NCBI GenBank assembly: GCA_013289615.1
Contig: JABCZO010000031.1
Coordinates: 1 to 48,278, forward strand
DNA from: Gammaproteobacteria bacterium
GTDB taxonomy: Bacteria; Pseudomonadota; Gammaproteobacteria; Steroidobacterales; Steroidobacteraceae
Direction: 5' to 3'
DNA: 48,278 nt
Made by a program: the position numbers and the translations under genes. Positions 1 to 8,150 of this stretch are shown here, in pieces. The notes beneath the pieces were generated by a model, which worked only from the letters and a program-made list of their open reading frames with translations, was not told the DNA's origin and did not search any database. The stretch's first letter is position 1, and every line of letters starts with the position of its first letter.

Positions 1-985
1 CAATGGCACGACCTGGACCTCCCTGGGTCAGTACACCATTGCCATGGCCTCCCAGGCCTATGTCGGCCTGGCCGTCTCCAGCCACAACAACGGCACCCTG
101 AGCACCGCGGTGTTCGATAACGTGACGGTCAGCGCCGCGACGACAGGTGCGCCCCAGGCACCGACGGTGCCCACGGGTCTGGCGGCGTCGAACGTCACGG
201 CGAGCAGCCTCACGTTGAGCTGGAGCGCCTCGACCAACCCCGGCAGCAGCGGCGTGGGCGGCTACTACGTGTATCGCAACGCCAGCAGCACACCGATCGC
301 GACCGTCACCAGCGGCACCTCCTTCGCCGACACCGGGCTCACCGCCGCGACCGCGTACTCCTACCAGGTCGCTGCCTTCGACACTTCCACCCCGGCCAAT
401 GTCTCAGCCCTCTCCAGCGCCCTGAGCGTGACCACCCAGAGTGCGGTGGCCGCGAGCTGGAGCGATGAGGACATCGGGGCGGTCACGGCGGCCGGCTCCT
501 ATACGCTCAGCGGCGGCACCTTCACGGTCAAGGGCTCAGGGGCGGACATCTGGAATGCGGCCGATGAGTTCCAGTTCGTCTCCGAGCCGCTCACCGGCGA
601 CGGCTCGATCACCGCGCGCGTGGTGAGCCAGACCAACACCAACGGCTGGGCCAAGGCCGGCGTGATGTTCCGCGAGACGCTGACCACCGGCTCGACCGAT
701 GCGCTGGCGGCGATGACTCCGAGCAACGGCGTGGTCTACCAGGTGCGTCCCACCACCGGTGCGGCCAGCTTTGATGTCACCTATGGTCCGATCGTCGCCG
801 ACCCGTACTGGGTACGCATGGTGCGCGCGGGCAATGTCTTCACCGCTTACTACTCGGCCAATGGCACGACCTGGACCTCCCTGGGTCAGTACACCATTGC
901 CATGGCCTCCCAGGCCTATGTCGGCCTGGCCGTCTCCAGCCACAACAACGGCACCCTGAGCACCGCGGTGTTCGATAACGTGACG
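1..985 (+). repeat. Exact 127-bp direct repeat (1-127 and 859-985), 858-bp period
   Basis: Bases 1-127 match 859-985 with no mismatch that I can find; divergence starts at 128/986. The offset of 858 bp is exactly 286 codons. The repeated block codes for the last strands of the sandwich domain. The repeat probably extends upstream of the window, because position 1 is already inside it. Confidence 0.9.
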
Positions 986-2842
986 ATCGGCGGCCAGACT
1001 GCGCTCACGGTGACGCCACAGGTGGGCGCGATCACCCAATCGCAGTCACAGCAGTTCACCGCGGTCGTTTCGGGCGGCGGCGGTGCCACCTGGACGGTGG
1101 ACGGCGTCCCCGGCGGCAACAGCACGGTGGGCACGATCACTACCGGTGGCCTGTACACCCCGGGGTCCGCCGTGGGCACGCACGCCATCGTTGCGACCAG
1201 CGTTACCAATCCGTCATTGTCGGGCAGCGCCACCGCGGCGGTCACGGGTCTGGCCGGCGTTTACACCTTCCATAACGACCTTGCCCGCGACGGCGCCAAT
1301 ACCCAGGAATACGGGCTGACACCTGCCAATGTAAACACCTCCAGCTTCGGCAAGCTGTTCTCCTGCACGGTCGATGGCGCCGTCTATGCGCAACCGCTCT
1401 GGGTCGCCAATCTGAGTGTGAACGGTGCACAGCACAATGTGGTCTTTGTCGCGACCCAACACGACAGCCTGTACGCATTCGACGCCGATGCAAACCCCTG
1501 CGTACAGCTCTGGAAGGCCAGTCTCATCGACACCGGCCACGGTGGCACCGGCAGCGAGACCACCGTGCCCTCTGGCGTCACCGGTTATCTTGTCGGGCAG
1601 GGCTACGGCGATATCAAACCGGAAGTGGGGGTGACCGGTACGCCGGTCTTTGATCCGGCCAGCGGCATCCTCTATGTAGTCTCAAAATCGGTGAATCTCG
1701 CAGGTCCGACGTTTTATCAGCGTCTGCATGCGATTGATCCGACCACTGGTAATGAGAAGGCCAGCGGCTCTCCAGTGACGATCGCCGGAAGCGTGCCCGG
1801 CAGCGGCGACGGCGGCAGCACCGACACCTTCAACTCGCGCCAGGAGAACCAGCGACCCGGTCTGGCGCTGGTCAACGGCACCGTCTACATCGCCTGGGCG
1901 GGCCACGAGGATACCACTCCGTGGCGCGGCTGGATGATGGGCTACACCTTTAACGGCTCGTCATTCACGCGCTCGGCGGTGTTCGCGGTGACACCGAACT
2001 CCGGGTATGGCGGGGGCATCTGGATGGGGGGCGCGGCTCCGGCCGCCGATTCGAGCAACAATCTCTATGTCCTGACCGGCAACGGCCAATTCGACGCCAA
2101 CAGTACCAGTGGACCGAACAATGACTATGGCGATTCGCTGCTCAAGCTAACCGGTAATCTGACGGTCTCGGAATACTTCACGCCCACGGATCAGTTGGCG
2201 GACTATGACGACGACAACGATTTCGGATCCGGCGGCGCGGCCATCCTGGCGGATCTGCCCGCGGGCAGTCCGATAACGCACCTGGTCATGGGTGGCGGCA
2301 AAGACGGCAATCTCTACGTCCTGAATCGCGATCTGCTCGGCGGCCTGGGCGATAGCAGCGCGGTGCAGGAGATCAGTTTCGGCTATGGGATCTATGCCAC
2401 CGGAGCGTTCTGGAACAATTATTATTATCTGGTGGGCCTCGGCAGTCCGTTGAAGGCCTATCTGCTCGACCCAACGGTGCCGAAGTTCAATCTCGCGACC
2501 TCGTCGGGCAATACCTATGGCTTTCCGGGCAGCGCCCCGGCGGTGTCAGCGGCAGGAACGACCAACGGTATCGTCTGGGCAGTGGACAGCAGTCAGTACT
2601 GTACACAACAGTCCCCAGGCTGCGGCCCGGCAGTGCTGCACGCCTACAACGCGACCAACGTTAAGAGCGAACTTTGGAATAGCTCAATGGTGAGCGCAGA
2701 CAAGGCAGGCTATGCGGTCAAATTCACCGTCCCGACCATTGCGAACGGAAAGGTCTATCTTGGAACGCGCGGTAACAATTCAGGCGGGCTCTATGGCTCG
2801 AGCACGGTGTCCGGCGAGCTGGACGTCTACGGCCTGAGATAA
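2..2842 (+). CDS. Modular surface protein, 5' truncated: sandwich domains, fibronectin III, quinoprotein-like propeller
   Basis: The reading frame is open at the window edge, so the true start lies upstream; about 946 residues are visible. In order I see the end of a concanavalin-like (DUF1349-type) sandwich, a fibronectin III domain (GVGGYYVYRN core), a complete second sandwich domain of about 175 residues, a short Ig-like/BIG2-type domain, and a C-terminal beta-propeller of about 520 residues. The propeller begins HNDLARDG and has the repeated VYAQPL / LYAFDAD / TGTPVFDP strands of quinoprotein-like propellers. No C-terminal sorting signal is visible. The domains suggest a secreted or surface protein that binds carbohydrate or matrix; this is inference. 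It is paralogous to the lipoprotein at 24518-27268. The first 127 bases recur exactly at 859-985, so the sandwich/FnIII unit is recently duplicated. Confidence 0.85.
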   Translation, partial: NGTTWTSLGQYTIAMASQAYVGLAVSSHNNGTLSTAVFDNVTVSAATTGAPQAPTVPTGLAASNVTASSLTLSWSASTNPGSSGVGGYYVYRNASSTPIATVTSGTSFADTGLTAATAYSYQVAAFDTSTPANVSALSSALSVTTQSAVAASWSDEDIGAVTAAGSYTLSGGTFTVKGSGADIWNAADEFQFVSEPLTGDGSITARVVSQTNTNGWAKAGVMFRETLTTGSTDALAAMTPSNGVVYQVRPTTGAASFDVTYGPIVADPYWVRMVRAGNVFTAYYSANGTTWTSLGQYTIAMASQAYVGLAVSSHNNGTLSTAVFDNVTIGGQTALTVTPQVGAITQSQSQQFTAVVSGGGGATWTVDGVPGGNSTVGTITTGGLYTPGSAVGTHAIVATSVTNPSLSGSATAAVTGLAGVYTFHNDLARDGANTQEYGLTPANVNTSSFGKLFSCTVDGAVYAQPLWVANLSVNGAQHNVVFVATQHDSLYAFDADANPCVQLWKASLIDTGHGGTGSETTVPSGVTGYLVGQGYGDIKPEVGVTGTPVFDPASGILYVVSKSVNLAGPTFYQRLHAIDPTTGNEKASGSPVTIAGSVPGSGDGGSTDTFNSRQENQRPGLALVNGTVYIAWAGHEDTTPWRGWMMGYTFNGSSFTRSAVFAVTPNSGYGGGIWMGGAAPAADSSNNLYVLTGNGQFDANSTSGPNNDYGDSLLKLTGNLTVSEYFTPTDQLADYDDDNDFGSGGAAILADLPAGSPITHLVMGGGKDGNLYVLNRDLLGGLGDSSAVQEISFGYGIYATGAFWNNYYYLVGLGSPLKAYLLDPTVPKFNLATSSGNTYGFPGSAPAVSAAGTTNGIVWAVDSSQYCTQQSPGCGPAVLHAYNATNVKSELWNSSMVSADKAGYAVKFTVPTIANGKVYLGTRGNNSGGLYGSSTVSGELDVYGLR

Positions 2843-2986
2843 CGACGTATCACGCGCTGTCGATGCTGGCCAGTAGGATGGGGTGGGTAGGTACACCTGC
2901 ATGATAGGATGGCTTTTGTGCCGCAAACACGGGTTCAGCAATACCAGCCAGGGGGCGGGCAGTTGGGCAAGTCAGGGGTCTGTGCG

Positions 2987-3009
2987 GCCCGGCCGGCCAT
3001 CGGCCGGGC
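2987..3009. other. GC-rich perfect hairpin downstream of the surface-protein gene
   Basis: GCCCGGCCG (2987-2995) and CGGCCGGGC (3001-3009) form a perfect 9-bp stem around a 5-base loop. It lies about 145 bp after the stop at 2842 and about 60 bp before the next start. There is no T-tract after it, so it is not a classical intrinsic terminator. It may be a barrier to RNA decay or a Rho-assisted end. Confidence 0.5.
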
Positions 3010-3066
3010 TGTCATGCAAATGCTGACTTCGGTCCGCGCGCCGGCATTTGCTGAGAGTTGATCCCC

Positions 3067-3741
3067 GTGGCATCAGAAAGACAAAGCGTACTTTCACGCG
3101 TCGTGTGGATTCTGGTCGTGACCGGGGTTGTCGCTGGCGGCATCGTCTGGGCGTTTCGTGCCTACGTACAGCTGGGTGAGCAACTCTCCGGTCTCGGCGA
3201 CATTGCGGTGGGCGACACGCGCGGGGAGATCAGATACAAGCGGGGAGTCCCTCCGGTCGTGTACGGAGATGCGGACCCGGTAAGTGCGGGTGGTGCCCGC
3301 GTCTACTACACGGATCCCCTGAAAGATCCCGACAATGCACTGCCAGAAGGGGCCGACATCAACAGCTATCACACCTGGGGGTACGACAACGGCTCCAGGT
3401 TGAATACTCATCTCGACCTGACGTTCGACGCCAACTCTGGCCGTGTCGCGAAGATCGACTGCATCGATCAACTGGATCCTCCTACGACCTACTGTCCTCC
3501 GATAGTTGGCGTCGGAATTGGCGATCCGGAGTCCAGAGTCACCGCGCTGCTTGGAAGGCCAACGCGTCAGGCAATCAACGACAAGACGGGTGTGAAGACC
3601 ATGCTCTACGATGATCTGGGCGTGGGCTTCGTGCTGTCAAAGCAGCGTGTGTATGGCTTATCTGTAGTCGGCGCCGGCGGTTTCAAGCGCGTGCCGATAA
3701 TCCGCTTCCTGGATTGGATTCGGGGGACGCTGTGGCAATAA
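3067..3741 (+). CDS. Single-pass membrane protein with two SmpA/OmlA-like repeats, function unknown
   Basis: About 224 residues. Residues ~10-32 are one hydrophobic helix (VVWILVVTGVVAGGIVWAF), so the rest is probably periplasmic. Two regions share the pattern of a glycine turn, a helix, LLGxP, then strands: one near IAVGDTRGEI and a clearer one near VGIGDPESRVTALLGRPT followed by LYDDLGVGFVLSKQRV. This resembles the small SmpA/OmlA-like fold that often packs against envelope complexes; the match is by eye. I chose GTG at 3067 because GAGAG at 3053-3057 lies nine bases upstream. A TTG at 3058 touches that motif and is less likely. It converges with the next gene. The exact role is unknown. 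Confidence 0.6.
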   Translation: MASERQSVLSRVVWILVVTGVVAGGIVWAFRAYVQLGEQLSGLGDIAVGDTRGEIRYKRGVPPVVYGDADPVSAGGARVYYTDPLKDPDNALPEGADINSYHTWGYDNGSRLNTHLDLTFDANSGRVAKIDCIDQLDPPTTYCPPIVGVGIGDPESRVTALLGRPTRQAINDKTGVKTMLYDDLGVGFVLSKQRVYGLSVVGAGGFKRVPIIRFLDWIRGTLWQ

Positions 3742-3808
3742 GCTTTGCGCCTGCAGCAGCGCCGGATCTGACCCGCTAGACGCTCATCGAGCCGAACGGC
3801 ACCGCGCC

Positions 3809-4330
3809 TCAAGGTTTGGTGCTGCACACTGCCTCGCCCTTGTCGAACACGATGCGCCAGGCGTTATCCGCCTCGAGTCGCCAAATGGAGTTGAAGCGTC
3901 CGACGATCTTGCCGTCCTCGTACACCGGTCCGGTGCTGAGCGCGAGCTTGCCCGACGCCAGAACTTCGACGTGATCCGGAGCCCAGGAGAAAGGCGCTTT
4001 GCGGCCCTCGAAGTACGGCTGCCACTGGACCGCCACTTCCGCGGGACCGTGTTTGACCGAAGCGCCGCTGAAGAATACCGCTTCGGGTGACAGGAACGTC
4101 AAGAACGCCTTGAAGTCGCGATTGGTCATGGTCTTGGCAAACGCCTGCTCGGTGGCAATCACCTGCTGGACGGCTGCCGCCATCGCCGCGTTAGCCACCT
4201 CCGGACTCAGCGTCGCGGTCTGGTTGTGGGTGCTGGCGCCCGCAGCCGCGCCGTGAGCGTGTGGGCCTCCGACGCAGCCGTTGATCAGGCATGCTGCGGC
4301 GGCAAGAGGTAGCATCAGTTTTCCATGCAT
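3809..4330 (-). CDS. SnoaL/NTF2-like (DUF4440-type) lipoprotein
   Basis: About 173 residues. The N-terminus MHGKLMLPLAAAACLINGC is a lipoprotein signal with lipobox INGC, predicting an outer-membrane or periplasmic lipoprotein. The mature part has the helix-sheet pattern of the SnoaL/DUF4440 branch of the NTF2-like superfamily: a helix with EQAFAKTMTNRDFKAFLTFLS, then FFSGASVKHGPAEVAVQWQPYF and a final strand pair ending WRIVFDKGEA. Members are small cone-shaped domains that bind ligands or catalyse isomerisation; the substrate cannot be told here. Start at 4330 is supported by GGAGGG ten bases upstream. A longer in-frame extension to 4411 lacks signal features. It is divergent from yjbQ, so 4331-4448 should carry both promoters. 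Confidence 0.75.
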   Translation of the reverse strand: MHGKLMLPLAAAACLINGCVGGPHAHGAAAGASTHNQTATLSPEVANAAMAAAVQQVIATEQAFAKTMTNRDFKAFLTFLSPEAVFFSGASVKHGPAEVAVQWQPYFEGRKAPFSWAPDHVEVLASGKLALSTGPVYEDGKIVGRFNSIWRLEADNAWRIVFDKGEAVCSTKP

Positions 4331-4448
4331 CACCCGACAGCCCTCCACGAACGTTGTAATGCTATGGTCCATCGGGCGGCGTCGGTTGTCGAGCGCGCTG
4401 CACCGAGGCAATTACAGGTTCAAGTCGGGGCGCGCGCTAGGGGATCCG

Positions 4449-4868
4449 GTGTGGCGGCAGGCTGAGATCGAGGTTGCAACGCGCGGGCGCGGATATCATG
4501 AGTTGACCGCTGAAGTCGAGGCCCAGGTGGGCGGCTCGGGCATCCGTACCGGAATCTGTCACCTGTTTCTGCGCCATACCAGCGCCAGCCTGTGCATTAC
4601 GGAAAATGCGGATCCGGAGGTGCGGCGCGACCTGGAACGATTTGCTCAGCGCCTGGCGCCCGATGGCGATCCGCTGTTCCTGCATGATGCGGAGGGGCCG
4701 GATGACATGCCGGCGCATGTACGTAGCCTGATCATCGGCCACGAGTTGACGCTGCCGATCCGCGAGCGCGCGCTGGGCGTCGGGACTTGGCAGGGCATCT
4801 ACCTGTGGGAGCACCGCAACGGTGCGATGCGGCGCAATATCATCGTGACGCTCACTGGCGAGGCTTGA
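4449..4868 (+). CDS. yjbQ: YjbQ-family (UPF0047) protein
   Basis: About 139 residues, the usual length for this family. The GTG at 4449 aligns with the family start (xWxQ...), and AGGGGA lies four bases upstream; earlier in-frame codons do not look like family sequence. Diagnostic segments are LRHTSASLCITENADPEVR, the DMPAH motif, and GTWQGIYLWEHR near the end. Family members are compact trimers. Thiamine-phosphate-synthase-like side activity has been reported for some, but the physiological role is uncertain. The stop lies nine bases before the next start, so it forms an operon with the YbjQ-family and methyltransferase genes. Confidence 0.88.
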   Translation: MWRQAEIEVATRGRGYHELTAEVEAQVGGSGIRTGICHLFLRHTSASLCITENADPEVRRDLERFAQRLAPDGDPLFLHDAEGPDDMPAHVRSLIIGHELTLPIRERALGVGTWQGIYLWEHRNGAMRRNIIVTLTGEA

Positions 4869-4877
4869 GGTGCAACT

Positions 4878-5225
4878 ATGGCGATCTTCAGCGACAAGGT
4901 GACGACCGCATTTGAACTGCCTGGCCACCGCGTGGTGCTGAATCTCGGTATGGTGCGCGGAATAGTCGTGCGCTCGCGCAGCCTCGTGGGGTCGATCGGT
5001 GCGGCGCTGCAGACTCTGTTCGGCGGCAACATCACACTCTACACGCAGCTGTGCGAGCGGGCGCGCGATGACGCCTATGAGCTCATGCTCAAGCACGCGC
5101 GCGAGATGGGCGCGAACGCCGTCATCGGCGTGCGCTATGACGCGACCGAGGTCGGGCCCGGCATCACCGAGGTGCTCGCCTATGGCACCGCGGTCAAGAT
5201 CGACGCCAGCGAACAGGGCGCGTGA
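4878..5225 (+). CDS. YbjQ-family (UPF0145) putative heavy-metal-binding protein
   Basis: About 115 residues with the YbjQ pattern: [12 protein letters not shown] strand, [23 protein letters not shown] helix, then [15 protein letters not shown] and a last strand ending YGTAVKI. The family forms small beta-rich oligomers; 'heavy-metal binding' is a database label with little experimental support. The helix holds one cysteine (QLCERA) and no obvious metal cluster. GAGG seven bases upstream supports the ATG at 4878. It sits nine bases after yjbQ and its stop is one base before the methyltransferase start, so the three genes are probably co-transcribed and translationally coupled. Confidence 0.85.
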   Translation: MAIFSDKVTTAFELPGHRVVLNLGMVRGIVVRSRSLVGSIGAALQTLFGGNITLYTQLCERARDDAYELMLKHAREMGANAVIGVRYDATEVGPGITEVLAYGTAVKIDASEQGA

Positions 5226-5226
5226 A

Positions 5227-6774
5227 ATGCGTGCTCCAATGCAGTTGAAGCGCGCCGTTGGGCGCATCGAGCGACGGCGACTGGTGTTGCAACAGGCGCG
5301 TGATCGGCTGCGATCGCCGCAGCAGCGCAACCGCCTCGGGCAATTTGCCACGCCGGGCGCGCTGGCGCGCGAGACGCTGCAGTACGCGCATCAGCTGCTC
5401 GGATCCAGGCCGGTTCGTTTTCTGGACCCCGCGATCGGCACCGGATCGTTCTACGCCGCACTGCTGCGGGAATGGCCCGTGGCCGACGTCGCCGCCGCCA
5501 CCGGTTTCGAGATCGACGCCCACTACGGTGAGCCGTGCCGCACGTTATGGCAGGGTACGCCGCTGCGGCTGCGACTTGAGGACTTCACGGCCGCAGCGGC
5601 GCCGGCCAGCCAAGCCCGACGATACAACCTCCTGATCTGCAATCCGCCATACGTGCGTCACCACCACCTGCAGTCGAGCGCCAAGCTACGCCTGCAGCAA
5701 CAATCATTGCTCGCGACCGGTGTGCGTCTGAATGGACTGGCAGGTCTGTACGCGCATTTCATCACCATCGCGCATCCCTGGATGAGCGACGACGCAATCG
5801 CCGGCTGGCTGATTCCGAGCGAGTTCATGGACGTGAACTATGGCCGCGAGCTCAAGCGCTATCTGCTGCACACGGTTACGCTGCTGCGGATCCACCGCTT
5901 CGACCCGACCGAGGTTCAGTTCAGAGATGCACTGGTGTCGTCGGCGTTGGTGTGGTTGCGAAATCAGAGGCCTGGAAACGCTCATCAGGTCGAATTCACC
6001 TATGGCGGCTCACTGAGTCAACCGAGAACGCGTGGTCTGGTGCCGGCGTCGCGATTGGAAAGCGCGGCCAAATGGAGCGCTTTTCCCGCGGCGCTTGGCT
6101 CAGCGCGTTTTGCCGCCGGGCTGACGCTCGGGGAATATTTCCGCGTCCAGCGCGGCATCGCCACCGGTGCCAATGCGTTTTTCATCATGACGCCTGAACA
6201 GGCCGCCGAACGCGGGATCCCGCGCCAATATCTGCGACCCATTCTTCCGGGTCCGAGGCAGCTCGAATCCGACGAAGTGTTCGCCGATGACAGCGGCGAG
6301 CCACGATTGGTGCGGGGTCTGTGGTTACTGGACTGTCGTTTGCCAGAGGAACTCATTCGTGTCCAGCACCCGCAACTGTGGCGCTATCTCGAGGCGGGCA
6401 GCGCCGAACTCACCCGCCGGTACCTGTGCAGCCGACGCTCGCCATGGTACCTGCAGGAGGCGCGCGAGCCGACGGCCTTTCTCTGCACCTACATGGCGCG
6501 CCGTGGTCGCGGCGGCGTGCAGCGTTTCATCTACAATCGCTCCAGGGCCATTGGCGCCAACAGCTACCTGATGCTCTATCCGCGCAATGCCCTGGCGCGA
6601 TTCATCGGCGCGGATCCGGCCCGCGCCAGACTGGTATGGCAGGTACTCAAGGGTATTGCGAGTGAAGTGATGATCGCCGGCGGCCGCGTCTATGGTGGCG
6701 GCCTGCACAAGCTCGAGCCTGGCGAGCTGGCGAGCATCCCGGCGGCGGGTATCACGGCGCTGCTGCAGAACTGA
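5227..6774 (+). CDS. N6-adenine DNA methyltransferase, gamma-type, stand-alone
   Basis: About 515 residues. Motif order is that of gamma-class adenine methyltransferases of the Eco57I/TaqI type: motif X GQFATP (38-43), SAM-binding motif I DPAIGTGSF (67-75), catalytic motif IV NPPY (139-142), then a C-terminal region with QRGIATGANAFF typical of TaqI-like target recognition. It would transfer a methyl group from SAM to adenine N6 in a specific sequence. I see no nuclease motif in the protein and no restriction endonuclease gene beside it, so it looks like an orphan enzyme. The start is the ATG one base after the preceding stop. Longer in-frame sequence back to 4999 lies inside the YbjQ-family gene and is not family-like. 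The target site is unknown. Confidence 0.85.
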   Translation: MRAPMQLKRAVGRIERRRLVLQQARDRLRSPQQRNRLGQFATPGALARETLQYAHQLLGSRPVRFLDPAIGTGSFYAALLREWPVADVAAATGFEIDAHYGEPCRTLWQGTPLRLRLEDFTAAAAPASQARRYNLLICNPPYVRHHHLQSSAKLRLQQQSLLATGVRLNGLAGLYAHFITIAHPWMSDDAIAGWLIPSEFMDVNYGRELKRYLLHTVTLLRIHRFDPTEVQFRDALVSSALVWLRNQRPGNAHQVEFTYGGSLSQPRTRGLVPASRLESAAKWSAFPAALGSARFAAGLTLGEYFRVQRGIATGANAFFIMTPEQAAERGIPRQYLRPILPGPRQLESDEVFADDSGEPRLVRGLWLLDCRLPEELIRVQHPQLWRYLEAGSAELTRRYLCSRRSPWYLQEAREPTAFLCTYMARRGRGGVQRFIYNRSRAIGANSYLMLYPRNALARFIGADPARARLVWQVLKGIASEVMIAGGRVYGGGLHKLEPGELASIPAAGITALLQN

Positions 6775-6804
6775 GCCAGCGCTGGGCGCGCCCGGCGCGA
6801 AAAA
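6775..6804. other. Convergent gap with two GC palindromes
   Basis: The 30 bases between the methyltransferase stop and the FkbM stop contain the palindromes CCAGCGCTGG (6776-6785) and GGGCGCGCCC (6784-6793), which overlap by two bases. They can form alternative hairpins. There is no T-run on the 3' side in either direction, so a bidirectional terminator role is only possible. Confidence 0.3.
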
Positions 6805-7743
6805 TCAGACGCGCGAATCGGCTGCCGGAGCGCTGGCGCTGCCAACATCGCTGGCGACTGCCCCGTCCAGAAAGCCAAATTCGGCAATACGCTCGGTCGG
6901 CAGAAGCAGGTAATTGGTGAGCTTTTCGTCGTAAGCCGGCATGTCGAATTCGAAGGTCTGCTGCAATCGTCTTGTCGCCAGCATTCGGAACGGAACGTAT
7001 TCGAGTTCGCGGAACAGATCCGAAATCTGAATCAGGCGTCGCTTTCGATTCTCCAGAATCATCGGGGTCGATGGGGATGGGTCGCTCACATCGCAGCTGT
7101 ATGGCAAAAGTTCGGTGATAATCAAAGGCCGATATTTATGCAGCGTGCTGGCCAGCCCTCTGAACACCTCCAGTTCCCCACCTTCGACATCGATCTTGAT
7201 GATGGCGATGTCACCCTCCAACAGGTGCGGCAGCACCGAATCTCCAGTCTCCAACAGCACGCGGCGTCGATTGGTTCTGCGGGTGTTCTCCGTCCAAAAG
7301 GCCTCGACCGTCGTGGCAAGCGTATCGCTGGGACTGGCGGACTGAAACTCGACCGACCGCAACTTATCAGACAATCCAATCGGCACAACCAGGCATCGTG
7401 ACAGGCCGTTGACGGCAATCAGTTCGTCCAGGTAGTGGTTACAGAATGTCGACACTTCAAATCCGAGGTAGTCACGATTGGGATCAATCGTAATCACCTT
7501 GAGCAGTGTCTGGCCGATGTTCGCACCCACATCGATAAATGTCCCGCGCACATGCGGAAATATCTGCTGCAGAAAGAAGTCGACGACCTCCACGTGTGCC
7601 TTGGCTTTGCAGTGGTCGTATCCGATCCCGTTGATCATCGGAATCGTTATGCGGCGGCCGCGTATGTCCGTGGTAATGCTGAATCTGAGCCTTGAGGCAA
7701 TTTTCTTCGCGAATTGCCGCACTACCCGTATTGGATTGATCAC
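6805..7743 (-). CDS. FkbM-family SAM-dependent methyltransferase
   Basis: About 312 residues from the GTG at 7743, which has GAGGA seven bases upstream. A longer form from a TTG at 7857 is possible but lacks a comparable ribosome site. The SAM-binding motif is FIDVGANIGQ (D71-G77 region), followed by the FkbM signature KIDVEGGELEVFRGL and a C-terminal beta region. FkbM enzymes O-methylate sugars or small molecules, so in this locus methylation of an EPS sugar is likely (inference). The gene is visibly more AT-rich than its neighbours, as are several glycosyltransferase genes in this window, which may mark separate acquisition. It is convergent with the methyltransferase operon. Confidence 0.85.
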   Translation of the reverse strand: MINPIRVVRQFAKKIASRLRFSITTDIRGRRITIPMINGIGYDHCKAKAHVEVVDFFLQQIFPHVRGTFIDVGANIGQTLLKVITIDPNRDYLGFEVSTFCNHYLDELIAVNGLSRCLVVPIGLSDKLRSVEFQSASPSDTLATTVEAFWTENTRRTNRRRVLLETGDSVLPHLLEGDIAIIKIDVEGGELEVFRGLASTLHKYRPLIITELLPYSCDVSDPSPSTPMILENRKRRLIQISDLFRELEYVPFRMLATRRLQQTFEFDMPAYDEKLTNYLLLPTERIAEFGFLDGAVASDVGSASAPAADSRV

Positions 7744-8150
7744 GCGTCGTTCCTCGATTTCTAGCGCCAGTCGGCGATAGCGCGATCGTGGCGAGTGATA
7801 TGGCCGGGTCTCCCCGCCGTCGTCTGACAGGCTATCGACAAGTGATCTTTGAAGCAACAGTCAGTCAGCTGTTGAACGCCGACTGTGTCGCAGAAATGGA
7901 CTCGAGAAATGAGTCCAATCTTGGAGCCGTTATTTTCATGGGGCATGCCTAGGCGGCGGGCGTCGCGAGTGCAACGGGCACTGGCATTACCGCCGATGAA
8001 CTCTGTCTGGGATCTGCCGTGACTCGGGCGTGCTACGCCAGCAGTCTCGCGGCGCGCTCTTGGGGGAGTATATAAGTGGCTGCTCAGGGTCGTTTTTGTG
8101 CAGCGCAGGGCTTGCTCCAGGCCATGCCGCTCTGGCGATCGGCGAGCAAT
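7744..8150. other. Intergenic region upstream of the FkbM gene, with inverted repeats
   Basis: About 400 bases with no convincing gene. It should hold the FkbM promoter. Two inverted repeats stand out: CAACAG/CTGTTG near 7854-7873, and TGGACTC (7897-7903) with GAGTCCA (7911-7917) around a 7-base spacer. The second is perfect and could be an operator or RNA hairpin. I could not settle on -35/-10 boxes. Confidence 0.4.

Noticed and set aside
2987..3009. Intrinsic terminator
   Set aside because: Perfect GC stem but no T-tract; kept as a hairpin only.
4437..5351. Minus-strand frame of about 304 codons across yjbQ and the YbjQ-family gene
   Set aside because: Both plus-strand genes are clear family members; the minus frame is Arg/His-rich shadow.
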